A stretch of 64,000 nucleotides of DNA. Origin: Caulobacter vibrioides OR37. Lineage in GTDB: Bacteria > Pseudomonadota > Alphaproteobacteria > Caulobacterales > Caulobacteraceae. The stretch spans positions 1 to 64,000 of the forward strand of contig NZ_APMP01000013.1 in assembly GCF_000372645.1 (NCBI RefSeq), read 5' to 3'. The notes beneath the pieces were generated by a model, which ran no database searches, was not told the origin of the DNA, and worked only from the letters and a program-made list of their open reading frames with translations. Made by a program: the position numbers and the translations under genes. Shown piece after piece: positions 1 to 7,861 of the stretch; position 1 is the stretch's first letter, and the number at the start of each line of letters is the position of its first letter.

Positions 1-2132
1 AGCCGGAGGCCGCGCCGGCCTCCCGCGCCGCCCGCGAGGCCGCGCGCCGCGCCGCCAAGGCGAAAAAGGCCAAGGCCCAGGCCGACACCGCGGTTCGCGA
101 GGACAAGGACGGCGTCCTCAGCGAGATCGTCGTCGTGGCCCAGCGCGACGAGGCCGAGACCAGCGTCCTGGTGCGCGGCGAGACGGGCTCGACCCGCACC
201 GGCGAGTCCCTGCGCGACCAGGCGCGTAACGCCCAGGTCATCTCGTCCAAACTGCTCGCCGAGCAGCAGGCCCAGAGCCTGCCCGACGCGCTGCGCAACG
301 CCGGCGGCGTGACGGTCAACACCGCCACGGTCCAAAGCGGCGTCACCTATACGGTGCGAGGCTTCTCGTCGGGCGGCGCGGTCAATGGGATGCCGACCTC
401 GTCAAGCAGCAACTTCGCCGCCGGCAGCACCCAGCCCATCGCCAATATCGAGCGGTTGGAGGTGCTGAAGGGGCCCGACGCGATCCTGCTGGGCGGCGAC
501 AGCCTGGGCGGCACGGTCAATATCGTGACCAAGAAGCCCAGCGCCGAAAAGCGCCTGTACGTGTCGGGCGAGGCCGGTTCGTTCGGCGCGGCGCGCGTCA
601 CGTTCGACGCCAACGGGGCCGTGTCGGACGACAAGCGGTTCACCGCTCGCCTCATCGCCACCGCGGCCGGCGCCGACCACAACGCCGGCGGTTATCGCGG
701 AAACCAGGACGATCTGCTCGCGCCGTCGCTGCGCTTCAAGAACGCCCAGACCGACGTCATCGCCAGCGTCACCCTGGGGCGGCAGGTGTTCGGCATGACG
801 CCCTACACCATCTTCAACGCCGCGACGAACCAGCCCTATCCGACCGATCGCGACCATCCGCTGGTCGGCGACAAGGATCAGTTCTCGCGGATCTCGGCCG
901 TGACCTACGACCTGCAGGCCAAGCAGCAGGTCGCGCCCTGGCTGCTGCTGTCGGGACACTATCAGCATCAGGACACGTCGCTGCTGCTGCGCCAATACTC
1001 GCCGTTTGTATTGCTGGCGCCGAATGGGCTGCTGCTCCTGTCGCGCAGCGGCGTCAAGCAGCACAGCGTGAACAACGCGGTGGACGGCTATGCGCGGTTC
1101 ACCGCGATCACCGGTCCCGTGGAGCACAAGGTGGTTCTGGGGGGGATGGCCAGCGACTACAATGTCGTCGCCGATGACGCGGTCTATTCCGACGGCCCCG
1201 GCATGTTCCCCTACAATTACATCACCAAGCAGGGGACGCTGTATCCGCTCGCCGGCCAATATCAGTTCGCGAACCGCGTCGTCGGCAAGCAGAACGCGTT
1301 CTACGGGCAATATCTGGCCAAGGTCTGGAAATTGGCCTTCATGGCCAGCGCCCGGAAGACCACCACGGACGCGACGGTCGATATCGCGGGTCGGCCGACC
1401 ACGCACAACAAGTCGAACGGCGCGGTGACGCCCAGCTATGGGATCGTCGCCAACGTCACCGACAATCTGTCGGTCTACGGATCGCTGGCCTACGGGTTCA
1501 TTCCCAGCTTTCAACTGGACCGCTTTCAGAACCGGCTGCCGGACAACCGCACGCGCAACCAGGAGGTTGGCCTGAAGCTCGACCTGTTCGGCAAGCGCGT
1601 TCTGGTCAACGCCTCCTGGTTCAGCCTGCGTCAGAGCAATCTGCGGATCAACGATCCGGTCGCGCCGCGCTATCAGATCGCGGTGCCGGGCCAGCTGGGC
1701 GAGGGCGTCGACCTCGGCGTCTCGGGCGAGCCGATCAAGGGCTGGCTGATCAGCGGCGGCTTCACCCGCACCGACTACAGCCTGCTCAGCCCCAGCGCCA
1801 AGAACGGCACCACCGTCGCCATGGCGCCGCGCGATCAGTACAACCTCTATAGCTCATACCGCCATCGTCTCGCCGACGGCGTGGTCGCCGGGTTCGGCGG
1901 CGGGGTCTACGGCCGGTCCAGCATCGCGGTCGACCGGTTCGGGGCCAATCACATCCCCTCGACCAATCAGGTGGATCTCAACGCCTTCCTGACGGTGCGC
2001 GACATCGATGTGAATTTCGGCGTCCACAACATTTTCAACCGCGTGAACTACGGCGTCACCCCCGCCACCAGTTACGTGCCCCTCGGCGAGCCGCGCACCT
2101 GGCGGCTGACCGTCGGCTACCGCTTCCGTTGA
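1..2132 (+). CDS. TonB-dependent siderophore-type receptor (5' end outside window)
   Basis: Outer-membrane TonB-dependent receptor, probably for a ferric siderophore or similar chelate. The frame is open from base 3, so the gene starts before the window; the GTG at 135 is internal. Residues just before it read LSEIVVVAQRDE, a TonB-box-like stretch, preceded by an Ala/Lys/Arg-rich segment (bases 3-100) that is unusual at this place. The plug domain follows, with IERLEVLKGPDAILLGG and GGTVNIVTKKP, then a roughly 500-residue barrel. The C-terminus ends in Phe-Arg after a NIFNRVNYG segment, as in FhuE/FpvA-type receptors. The ABC transporter gene begins 16 bp downstream, so the two are probably one operon. 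The family is certain; the ligand is unknown and could be a peptide or small protein given the protease genes downstream. Confidence 0.9.
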   Translation, partial: PEAAPASRAAREAARRAAKAKKAKAQADTAVREDKDGVLSEIVVVAQRDEAETSVLVRGETGSTRTGESLRDQARNAQVISSKLLAEQQAQSLPDALRNAGGVTVNTATVQSGVTYTVRGFSSGGAVNGMPTSSSSNFAAGSTQPIANIERLEVLKGPDAILLGGDSLGGTVNIVTKKPSAEKRLYVSGEAGSFGAARVTFDANGAVSDDKRFTARLIATAAGADHNAGGYRGNQDDLLAPSLRFKNAQTDVIASVTLGRQVFGMTPYTIFNAATNQPYPTDRDHPLVGDKDQFSRISAVTYDLQAKQQVAPWLLLSGHYQHQDTSLLLRQYSPFVLLAPNGLLLLSRSGVKQHSVNNAVDGYARFTAITGPVEHKVVLGGMASDYNVVADDAVYSDGPGMFPYNYITKQGTLYPLAGQYQFANRVVGKQNAFYGQYLAKVWKLAFMASARKTTTDATVDIAGRPTTHNKSNGAVTPSYGIVANVTDNLSVYGSLAYGFIPSFQLDRFQNRLPDNRTRNQEVGLKLDLFGKRVLVNASWFSLRQSNLRINDPVAPRYQIAVPGQLGEGVDLGVSGEPIKGWLISGGFTRTDYSLLSPSAKNGTTVAMAPRDQYNLYSSYRHRLADGVVAGFGGGVYGRSSIAVDRFGANHIPSTNQVDLNAFLTVRDIDVNFGVHNIFNRVNYGVTPATSYVPLGEPRTWRLTVGYRFR

Positions 2133-2148
2133 TAAGGGCTTCCCGCTG

Positions 2149-3936
2149 ATGCTGTCGCAGTCCGTTCAATCCGGTGAGCCCCCTCGCGAGGGGAAGCATG
2201 AGTCATCGCGGTCCTGGGGAAGGGGCGGGCGGCTGATCTTCAGGCTGCTGTGGGATTACTGGAGCTCCAAGGACTGGAAGTTCGCGTGGCTCGCGCTGTT
2301 GGCGCTCACCGTCTTCCAGTTCGCCGGGGCCTACCTGTTCGTCATGATGAACCGCTGGCAGCAGCGCTTCTTCGATGGCGTCGAGAACCGCGACATCACG
2401 GGGTTCAACACGCTGTTGCTGACCTTCGCCGGCATCCTCTCGATGCAGATGATCTTCGTCATCGTCGAGCCCTGGATTCGGCGCAGCGTCTGTCTGCGCT
2501 GGCGGATACACCTCACCGAGCGCTACGTGGATCGATGGATGGCGCGCCACCGCTACGCCGAGATCGAGCGGTTGCGGATGATCGACAACCCCGACCAACG
2601 GATCGCGGATGATATCAGGCTGATCACCGATCCGGAGCTGGGCTCGCTCTCGATCATGATGACCATGTTGAGCGCGGTCGTCTCGGCGTTCTCGTCGATC
2701 ATGATCTTGCTGGAGACCGCCGGCCCGATCCAGTTCACCCTGCTGGGCCACGCGATATCGATCCCGGGCAGCACGGTCTGGTACGCGGTCGCCTATGTGC
2801 TGGTCAGCAGCGTGATCATGGTGCTGCTGGGCAAGCCCTACATCCGGGCGATGATGCGGTGGCAGCACCGCGAGGCCGACTTCCGCGCCGGCCTGGTTCA
2901 TGTGCGCCGCAACGCGGCCCAGATCGGCCTGGCCAACGCGGTGCCCGCCGAACGGAACGCTCTGCATAAGGCGATTCACGAAGTCCGAGGCGGCGTCCGC
3001 GCGGTGATCCTGTCGCTGATCGGCCTGAACGGCGCCAACGGTCTTTACGAACGCCTGGGCTCGCTCATTCCGCTGTTCATCCTGGTGCCTCGCTACTTCG
3101 CGGGCGCGATCACCTTCGGTCAGGTCATGGGCGGCCGCGACGCCTTTTCGCAGCTGGTGCCGCACCTGGGCTTCTTCGTGCATCTGTATCCTCGGATGGC
3201 CACGCAGCTGTCCTATCTGAACCGCCTGCAGGCGCTGGACGACGCGATCGACAATCCCCGTGTGTCCGGCATCGTCGCCGTCGCCGGCGCGTCGCCGGGG
3301 GTGGCGCTTTCGACCTCGGGCCTGCTGCTGCGCCGACCGCACGGCGAGCCGCTGGCGGAGATCGGCGACTGGCGGGTGCGCGACGGCGAGCGCTGGGTGA
3401 TCCGGGGTCCGTCGGGCGCGGGCAAGAGCACCCTGCTGCGCGCCCTGGGCGGCATGTGGCCCGATGGCGAGGGGCAGGTCGCGCTGGCCGATCGCGCCAC
3501 GGCCATGTTCGTCCCGCAGCGCCTGTACCTGCCGATCGGCTCGCTGAAGGCCGGGATCTGCTTCCCCGATCCGCCGGAGGCCCATGACGACGCGGTGATC
3601 GCCAAGCTGCTGGAAGAGGTCAATCTCGGTCACCTGGCCGAAGACATGCATGTGTCGCGGGTCTGGCAGGACGAGCTTTCGCCGGGCGAGCAGCAGCGGA
3701 TCGCGCTGACGCGCATCCTGCTGCAGCGGCCGACCCTGCTGATCCTGGACGAGGCGACCAGCGCGCTGGATCCGGCCAACACCAGCCGCTTCCACGACCT
3801 GATCGACGAGCGGTTGCCGGACGTAACGCTGATCAGCGTGGTCCATGACGAACGGCTGCACCGCTACCACACCCACGCGCTGGTGATCGCCGAGGGGCGC
3901 GCCGTCGTCCGGCCGATCGCGGAGGCCGCCCAGTGA
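2149..3936 (+). CDS. Fused ABC transporter, YddA/BacA-like (ABC_membrane_2 plus ATPase)
   Basis: Inner-membrane half-transporter with the permease and ATPase in one 595-residue chain. The N-terminal ~330 residues hold about six hydrophobic segments of the SbmA/BacA/YddA type. The ATPase follows, with Walker A GPSGAGKST (residues 420-428), signature LSPGEQQR (from 510) and Walker B LLILDE (D534, E535). SbmA/BacA relatives import peptides and other bulky substrates. E. coli yddA lies beside a TonB receptor gene and a protease gene, the same type of neighbourhood as here. The ATG at 2149 has an AAGGG about 10 bp upstream. The stop overlaps the GTG start of tldE (GTGA), so translation is probably coupled. 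Direction of transport cannot be told from sequence. Confidence 0.88.
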   Translation: MLSQSVQSGEPPREGKHESSRSWGRGGRLIFRLLWDYWSSKDWKFAWLALLALTVFQFAGAYLFVMMNRWQQRFFDGVENRDITGFNTLLLTFAGILSMQMIFVIVEPWIRRSVCLRWRIHLTERYVDRWMARHRYAEIERLRMIDNPDQRIADDIRLITDPELGSLSIMMTMLSAVVSAFSSIMILLETAGPIQFTLLGHAISIPGSTVWYAVAYVLVSSVIMVLLGKPYIRAMMRWQHREADFRAGLVHVRRNAAQIGLANAVPAERNALHKAIHEVRGGVRAVILSLIGLNGANGLYERLGSLIPLFILVPRYFAGAITFGQVMGGRDAFSQLVPHLGFFVHLYPRMATQLSYLNRLQALDDAIDNPRVSGIVAVAGASPGVALSTSGLLLRRPHGEPLAEIGDWRVRDGERWVIRGPSGAGKSTLLRALGGMWPDGEGQVALADRATAMFVPQRLYLPIGSLKAGICFPDPPEAHDDAVIAKLLEEVNLGHLAEDMHVSRVWQDELSPGEQQRIALTRILLQRPTLLILDEATSALDPANTSRFHDLIDERLPDVTLISVVHDERLHRYHTHALVIAEGRAVVRPIAEAAQ

Positions 3937-5285
3937 GGCTGCTCGCCGCGCATCCGGCGGAGATGGAGGAGGTGGCCGCCTGCGCCGTCGCGATAGCGCG
4001 CGCCTTGGGCGCCGATCACGCCGTCGCCTCGGCCCGGGCCAGCGCCGGCGTGCGGGTGACCGCGCGGGAGGGCGCGACCGACACGGCGCTGCGCGATGCG
4101 CGGCAGGGCCTGACCCTGACCGTCTATCGCGGCGCCCGCGCCGGAACGGCCAGCACCGCGGCCCTGGACGCCGCCGCCGTGCGCCGCGCGGCCGAGGAAG
4201 CGTTCGCCTTGGCGGGACGGGTCTCGGAAGATCCCGAGGGCTTGCCGCCGGACCTCGACCAGATGGCCGCCGACACGCCTTCGCCGCTCCTGGACGCGCC
4301 CGCCGACCTCGATATAAGCGCTCTGCGGGCCATGGCCTTGCGCGGCGACGCCCTGATCCGCGCCGCCCGTCCGGGTCCCGGAATCGGCGTCGAGACCGTC
4401 GCGGCCGGCGCGTCGTCGAGCGAGGTGGCGACCGCCCTGGCGACCTCGACGGGGTTCCGCCGCGGCCAGCTGGCCACGGTCCACAACATCTGGGCGGTCG
4501 CCCTGGCCCGTGACGCCAGCGGCGCCGCCAATGATAGCGCCGAGAGCATCGACCGTCGCTTCGACGCGCTGGACTCCATCGAGACCCTGGCGGCCCGCGC
4601 GGCCGAAGGCGCCGCCGGTCGGCTCGGCGCCCGCGCCGTGGTCACCCATACCGGCCCGGTGATCTTCGAGGCCCGCGTGGCCACGGCCCTGGTCGGCGCC
4701 CTGGTCGCGGCGCTGTCGGGCGCGTCGCAAAATCGCGGCGCGACCTTCCTGCCCGGGGTTCTGGGCCAGGCGGCGGCGGCCGATCACCTGGACCTGACCG
4801 AGGACCCGTCCGAACCCTACGGCCTGGCCAGCGGCGCCTTCGACAGCGAAGGCGTGGCGGGGCGGCGCCGGGCGATCCTCAACGCGGGCGTCGTCGAAGG
4901 ATACTTCCTGCGAACGCGTTCGGCGCGGCAGCTGGGCATGGTCTCGACGGGCAACGCCGACGGACCCTGGAACCTGCGCTTGTCCAGCCGCGCCCCCGGC
5001 GGCTCGCTGGACGCCCTGCGACGTCTGATGGGGCGGGGATTGGTCGTCACCCGGCTGATGGGCGGCGCGGCCGATCCGATCACCGGCAACTGGACCTACG
5101 CGGTGGCGGGAAGCTGGATCGAGAACGGCGAGACCGTTCACGCCGTCACCGACGTGACGGTGGGCGGCAATCTCAAGGACATGCTGCGAGCGATCGTCGC
5201 GGTCGGAGACGACACGCACCGCGCCGGCGCGATCAGAACCGGATCGATCCTGATCGACGGATTACGGATCGGAGGCCTGGGATGA
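3933..5285 (+). CDS. tldE: TldE/PmbA-type metalloprotease subunit
   Basis: Non-catalytic partner of the TldD/TldE heterodimeric peptidase (450 residues, normal for PmbA/TldE). In E. coli this complex removes the microcin B17 leader and degrades CcdA, so it handles unfolded peptides threaded into a closed chamber. The family-typical C-terminal part reads TGNWTYAVAGSWIENGE followed by TVGGNLKDML. It lacks the HExxxH motif found in the next gene, as expected for TldE. The GTG start overlaps the transporter stop by 4 bp and its own stop overlaps the tldD start (ATGA), so transporter, TldE and TldD are translationally coupled. Many proteobacteria carry tldD and tldE as unlinked housekeeping genes; here they sit inside a receptor/transporter operon, which suggests a dedicated substrate. 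Confidence 0.9.
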   Translation: MRLLAAHPAEMEEVAACAVAIARALGADHAVASARASAGVRVTAREGATDTALRDARQGLTLTVYRGARAGTASTAALDAAAVRRAAEEAFALAGRVSEDPEGLPPDLDQMAADTPSPLLDAPADLDISALRAMALRGDALIRAARPGPGIGVETVAAGASSSEVATALATSTGFRRGQLATVHNIWAVALARDASGAANDSAESIDRRFDALDSIETLAARAAEGAAGRLGARAVVTHTGPVIFEARVATALVGALVAALSGASQNRGATFLPGVLGQAAAADHLDLTEDPSEPYGLASGAFDSEGVAGRRRAILNAGVVEGYFLRTRSARQLGMVSTGNADGPWNLRLSSRAPGGSLDALRRLMGRGLVVTRLMGGAADPITGNWTYAVAGSWIENGETVHAVTDVTVGGNLKDMLRAIVAVGDDTHRAGAIRTGSILIDGLRIGGLG

Positions 5286-6736
5286 CGGCCGACGCCATGA
5301 CCACCTTCGAGGCGGTTCGGGAACGGATCCTGACGCCGGCGGGGCTGGACCTTCCGGACCTGTCGCGCGCGCTGGGCGCCTCGGCGACGGCGGGATCGCG
5401 TTTGGCCGACCTGTTCTTCGAGTCCAAGCGCTCGCGGACCTTCCGCCTGGAGGACGGCCGCGTCGTCGGCGGATCGTTCCAGATCGACCAGGGCGTGGGC
5501 GCGCGATTGGCGCGGGGGGCTCAGGTCGCGTTCGCCCATTCGGCCGCGCTGAACCCGCCGGCCCTGGCGACCCTGGCCGAGGCCGTGCGCGCGCTCGACG
5601 GCGGCGAGGGCGGTCAGGTGAGCGTGTCGCCGGCGGCGCCGACGGGCGGCCACCAGCTTTACCCGGCCATCGACCTGGACGCGGCCGGCGACGCCGCGGC
5701 CTGGATCGCGATCCTCGATACGGTCGACCGGCGGGCTCGCGCCGCCGACCCGCGCATCGTCCGCGTCAACGCCTTCCTGAGGATCGTCGATCAGGCCATC
5801 CTGGTCGCCGATCTCGACGGCCGCGTCGCCGCCGACATGCGACCGACGGCCCAGCTGTTCGTCGATGTCGTCGCCGAGTCCGGCGGGCGCCGGGCCCGGG
5901 GCCAGGCCGGACTGGGCGGGCGCCATGGGGCGGCGGATCTGTCCGAGGACCGGCTGGCGGCGATGATCGCCAAGGCGGTCGGCATGGCGATCATCAATCT
6001 CGACGCCCGCCCCGCGCCGACGGGAACCATGCCGATCGTGCTGGGACCGGGCTATCCCGGCGTGCTGTTCCACGAGGCGGTCGGCCACGGGCTGGAAGGC
6101 GACCATCATCGCAAGAAGCTCTCGGCGTTCGACGGCAAGCTGGGCCAGCGGATCGCCGCGTCCGGCGTCACGGTCGTCGACGACGGCGCCGTGCCGGGCA
6201 GCATCGGCTCGCTGGGGGTCGATGACGAGGGCGCGCCGGGCCAGCGCACGACGCTGATCGAGGACGGCGTGCTGACGGGCCTGCTGCAGGACCGCTTGAA
6301 CGCTGGCCTGATGAACATGCGGCCCACGGGCAATGGTCGCCGCCAATCCTACGCCCACCTGCCGATGCCTCGGATGACCAACACCTTCCTGGTGGGAGGG
6401 CGCGACGATCCGGTCGACATCGTCGCCTCGGTCAAGGACGGCCTCTACGCGACCGCCTTCGGCGGCGGGCAGGTCGACATCGTCACCGGTCGCTTCAACT
6501 TTTCGACCACCCAGGCCTGGATGATCGAGAACGGCCGCCTGACCGCGCCCGTGGACGGCGCCACGCTGATCGGCGTGGGCCACGAGGCGCTGAAGCACAT
6601 CTCGATGGTCGGCGATGATCCGCGCCTCGACGAAGGCGTCGCCAGTTGCAGCAAGCAGGGCCAGCACCTCGATGTCGCCGTCGGCCAACCCACCATCCGC
6701 ATCGACCAGATGATGGTCGGCGGCGCCGCTTCCTGA
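5282..6736 (+). CDS. tldD: TldD-type metalloprotease, catalytic subunit
   Basis: Catalytic subunit of the TldD/TldE cytoplasmic peptidase (484 residues, typical length). The zinc site HEAVGH is at residues 264-269, in the family context VLFHEAVGHGLEGDHH. The C-terminal half carries other conserved TldD stretches such as PRMTNTFL and FGGGQVDIVTG. The gene begins at an ATGA overlap with tldE. A thioredoxin gene follows after 31 bp. The enzyme would hydrolyse peptides delivered by the upstream transporter or trim a modified precursor peptide. The assignment is firm; the choice between import-and-degrade and peptide maturation is inference from context. Confidence 0.93.
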   Translation: MTADAMTTFEAVRERILTPAGLDLPDLSRALGASATAGSRLADLFFESKRSRTFRLEDGRVVGGSFQIDQGVGARLARGAQVAFAHSAALNPPALATLAEAVRALDGGEGGQVSVSPAAPTGGHQLYPAIDLDAAGDAAAWIAILDTVDRRARAADPRIVRVNAFLRIVDQAILVADLDGRVAADMRPTAQLFVDVVAESGGRRARGQAGLGGRHGAADLSEDRLAAMIAKAVGMAIINLDARPAPTGTMPIVLGPGYPGVLFHEAVGHGLEGDHHRKKLSAFDGKLGQRIAASGVTVVDDGAVPGSIGSLGVDDEGAPGQRTTLIEDGVLTGLLQDRLNAGLMNMRPTGNGRRQSYAHLPMPRMTNTFLVGGRDDPVDIVASVKDGLYATAFGGGQVDIVTGRFNFSTTQAWMIENGRLTAPVDGATLIGVGHEALKHISMVGDDPRLDEGVASCSKQGQHLDVAVGQPTIRIDQMMVGGAAS

Positions 6737-6767
6737 TCCAGTCCAACGCGTAACGAAAGACAGAGCC

Positions 6768-7115
6768 ATGGCTGAGAATATCACGGTAATCTCGGGGGAA
6801 AGCCTCGATCCGCTCGACGCCGTCACGGGCGAGCGCGCGCAGATGCTGGTGTTCAGCGCCACCTGGTGCGGGCCGTGCAAGGCCATGGCGCCGGCTGTCG
6901 AGGACATCGCTCGCGCCTATGCCGACAGCGTGGCGGTGGCCAAGATCGACATCGAGGCCTCGCCGGCTCTGGCCCAGCAATTCGAGGTGCGCGGCGTGCC
7001 GACGCTGATCGTGCGCCGCGGCGGTCAACAGGTCGCCCGTCACGTCGGCGGCCAGAGCCGCACCCGCCTGGCGATGATGCTGGACGAAGCCGTCGAGGGC
7101 GGCGCGTCCGCATGA
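6768..7115 (+). CDS. Thioredoxin
   Basis: Small thioredoxin-fold disulfide reductase (115 residues) with the standard active site WCGPC (C34 and C37) and the cis-proline segment RGVPTLIV. There is no signal peptide, so it is cytoplasmic. It lies between tldD and a protein of unknown function, whose ATG overlaps this gene's stop (ATGA). The location suggests that disulfide-bonded substrates are reduced before proteolysis by TldD/E or the M3 peptidase. A general housekeeping thioredoxin that happens to sit here remains possible. Confidence 0.92.
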   Translation: MAENITVISGESLDPLDAVTGERAQMLVFSATWCGPCKAMAPAVEDIARAYADSVAVAKIDIEASPALAQQFEVRGVPTLIVRRGGQQVARHVGGQSRTRLAMMLDEAVEGGASA

Positions 7116-7723
7116 CGGAAGCTTCTCTCACGCCGGCCATGCGGACGTTGCGCGGGCAGCTGGGCGTCCCGCCGGTCGATCCCGCCTGGGCCCACGTCGC
7201 CGAGGACACCCGGCTGCTGGGCTGGATGCTGAACGCCTCGCGTCCTTGGCCCGAGGCGGCGGCTCCGGTCCTGGAAGGTCTTCTCGAAGCGCACCGCGAC
7301 GGCGTCGAGGATCCGGCGTCGTGGCGGCGATCGCGCCGCGAGGCGGTGGCGTTGTCGGACAACGACGACCGCCTGCTGGTCCTGCTGGGAAAGGTGGCCG
7401 AAGCCGCCGCTTGGCCCTTGGCGGACGCCGGCGCCGGCCTGACCGAGGTGCTGACCGCCCTGTGCCACCTGAGGGCCTGGCGCGCCGCGCTGGCGACGGG
7501 ATGGACTCAGGCCGACGACGCCGAGGCGATCAGCATCCTCACCCTGATCGGCGCCGGCGAGGGCGTCGACGCCGCGCCGGCGCGCGAACAGATCCCTGGC
7601 CTGTTCGCCGAGGCCCACCCCGCGCTCGAGAAACGCTTCGTGGCGCAGCTACGGGCGTCCAACGCGGCTTTCTCGGCCTGTCGCGCAGAGGTCGCCGCCT
7701 GGATCGCCGGGGCTGGCCGCTGA
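7112..7723 (+). CDS. Protein of unknown function downstream of thioredoxin
   Basis: A 203-residue soluble protein, mostly predicted helical and rich in Ala, Leu and Trp, with no signal peptide or membrane segment. I do not recognise a family. The start is the ATG in the ATGA overlap with the thioredoxin stop; the frame is also open upstream, but that would overlap most of the thioredoxin gene and lacks a sensible start. Visible features are two Cys (in TALCHLRAW and FSACRAEVAAW) and repeated AA/ALL helical patterns resembling helical-repeat or adaptor proteins. Tight coupling suggests a partner of the thioredoxin or of the proteases. Confidence 0.75.
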   Translation: MTEASLTPAMRTLRGQLGVPPVDPAWAHVAEDTRLLGWMLNASRPWPEAAAPVLEGLLEAHRDGVEDPASWRRSRREAVALSDNDDRLLVLLGKVAEAAAWPLADAGAGLTEVLTALCHLRAWRAALATGWTQADDAEAISILTLIGAGEGVDAAPAREQIPGLFAEAHPALEKRFVAQLRASNAAFSACRAEVAAWIAGAGR

Positions 7724-7774
7724 GATGGCTTGGAGTCGGTTAGCTGTTTTAAATGCCTCATAAATCAGAAATTT

Positions 7775-7820
7775 AGAGCCTTTCTGAACGCTTCGGATGG
7801 TTCATCCGGCGAAAAGGCTC
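7775..7820. repeat. Diverged TAGAGC-type palindromic element
   Basis: Outer arms GAGCCTTT and AAAGGCTC enclose an inner GGATG/CATCC pair. The design matches the second hairpin of the elements at 11218, 23660 and 44330. It lies 42 bp before the M3 peptidase start and could separate that gene's transcript from the upstream operon. Confidence 0.5.
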
Positions 7821-7861
7821 GCGGACTCGGCGGTTTCCGCGCGCCGGTGAAGGAATTTGTC

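Noticed and set aside
402-1514. Long minus-strand open frame opposite the first receptor
   Set aside because: Shadow of a high-GC gene: Arg/Gly/Asp/Val-rich composition with no family pattern, while the plus strand encodes a clear receptor.
6866-7111. Upstream extension of the 203-aa gene through the thioredoxin gene
   Set aside because: It would overlap most of the thioredoxin in another frame; an ATG sits in a 4-bp overlap with the thioredoxin stop.
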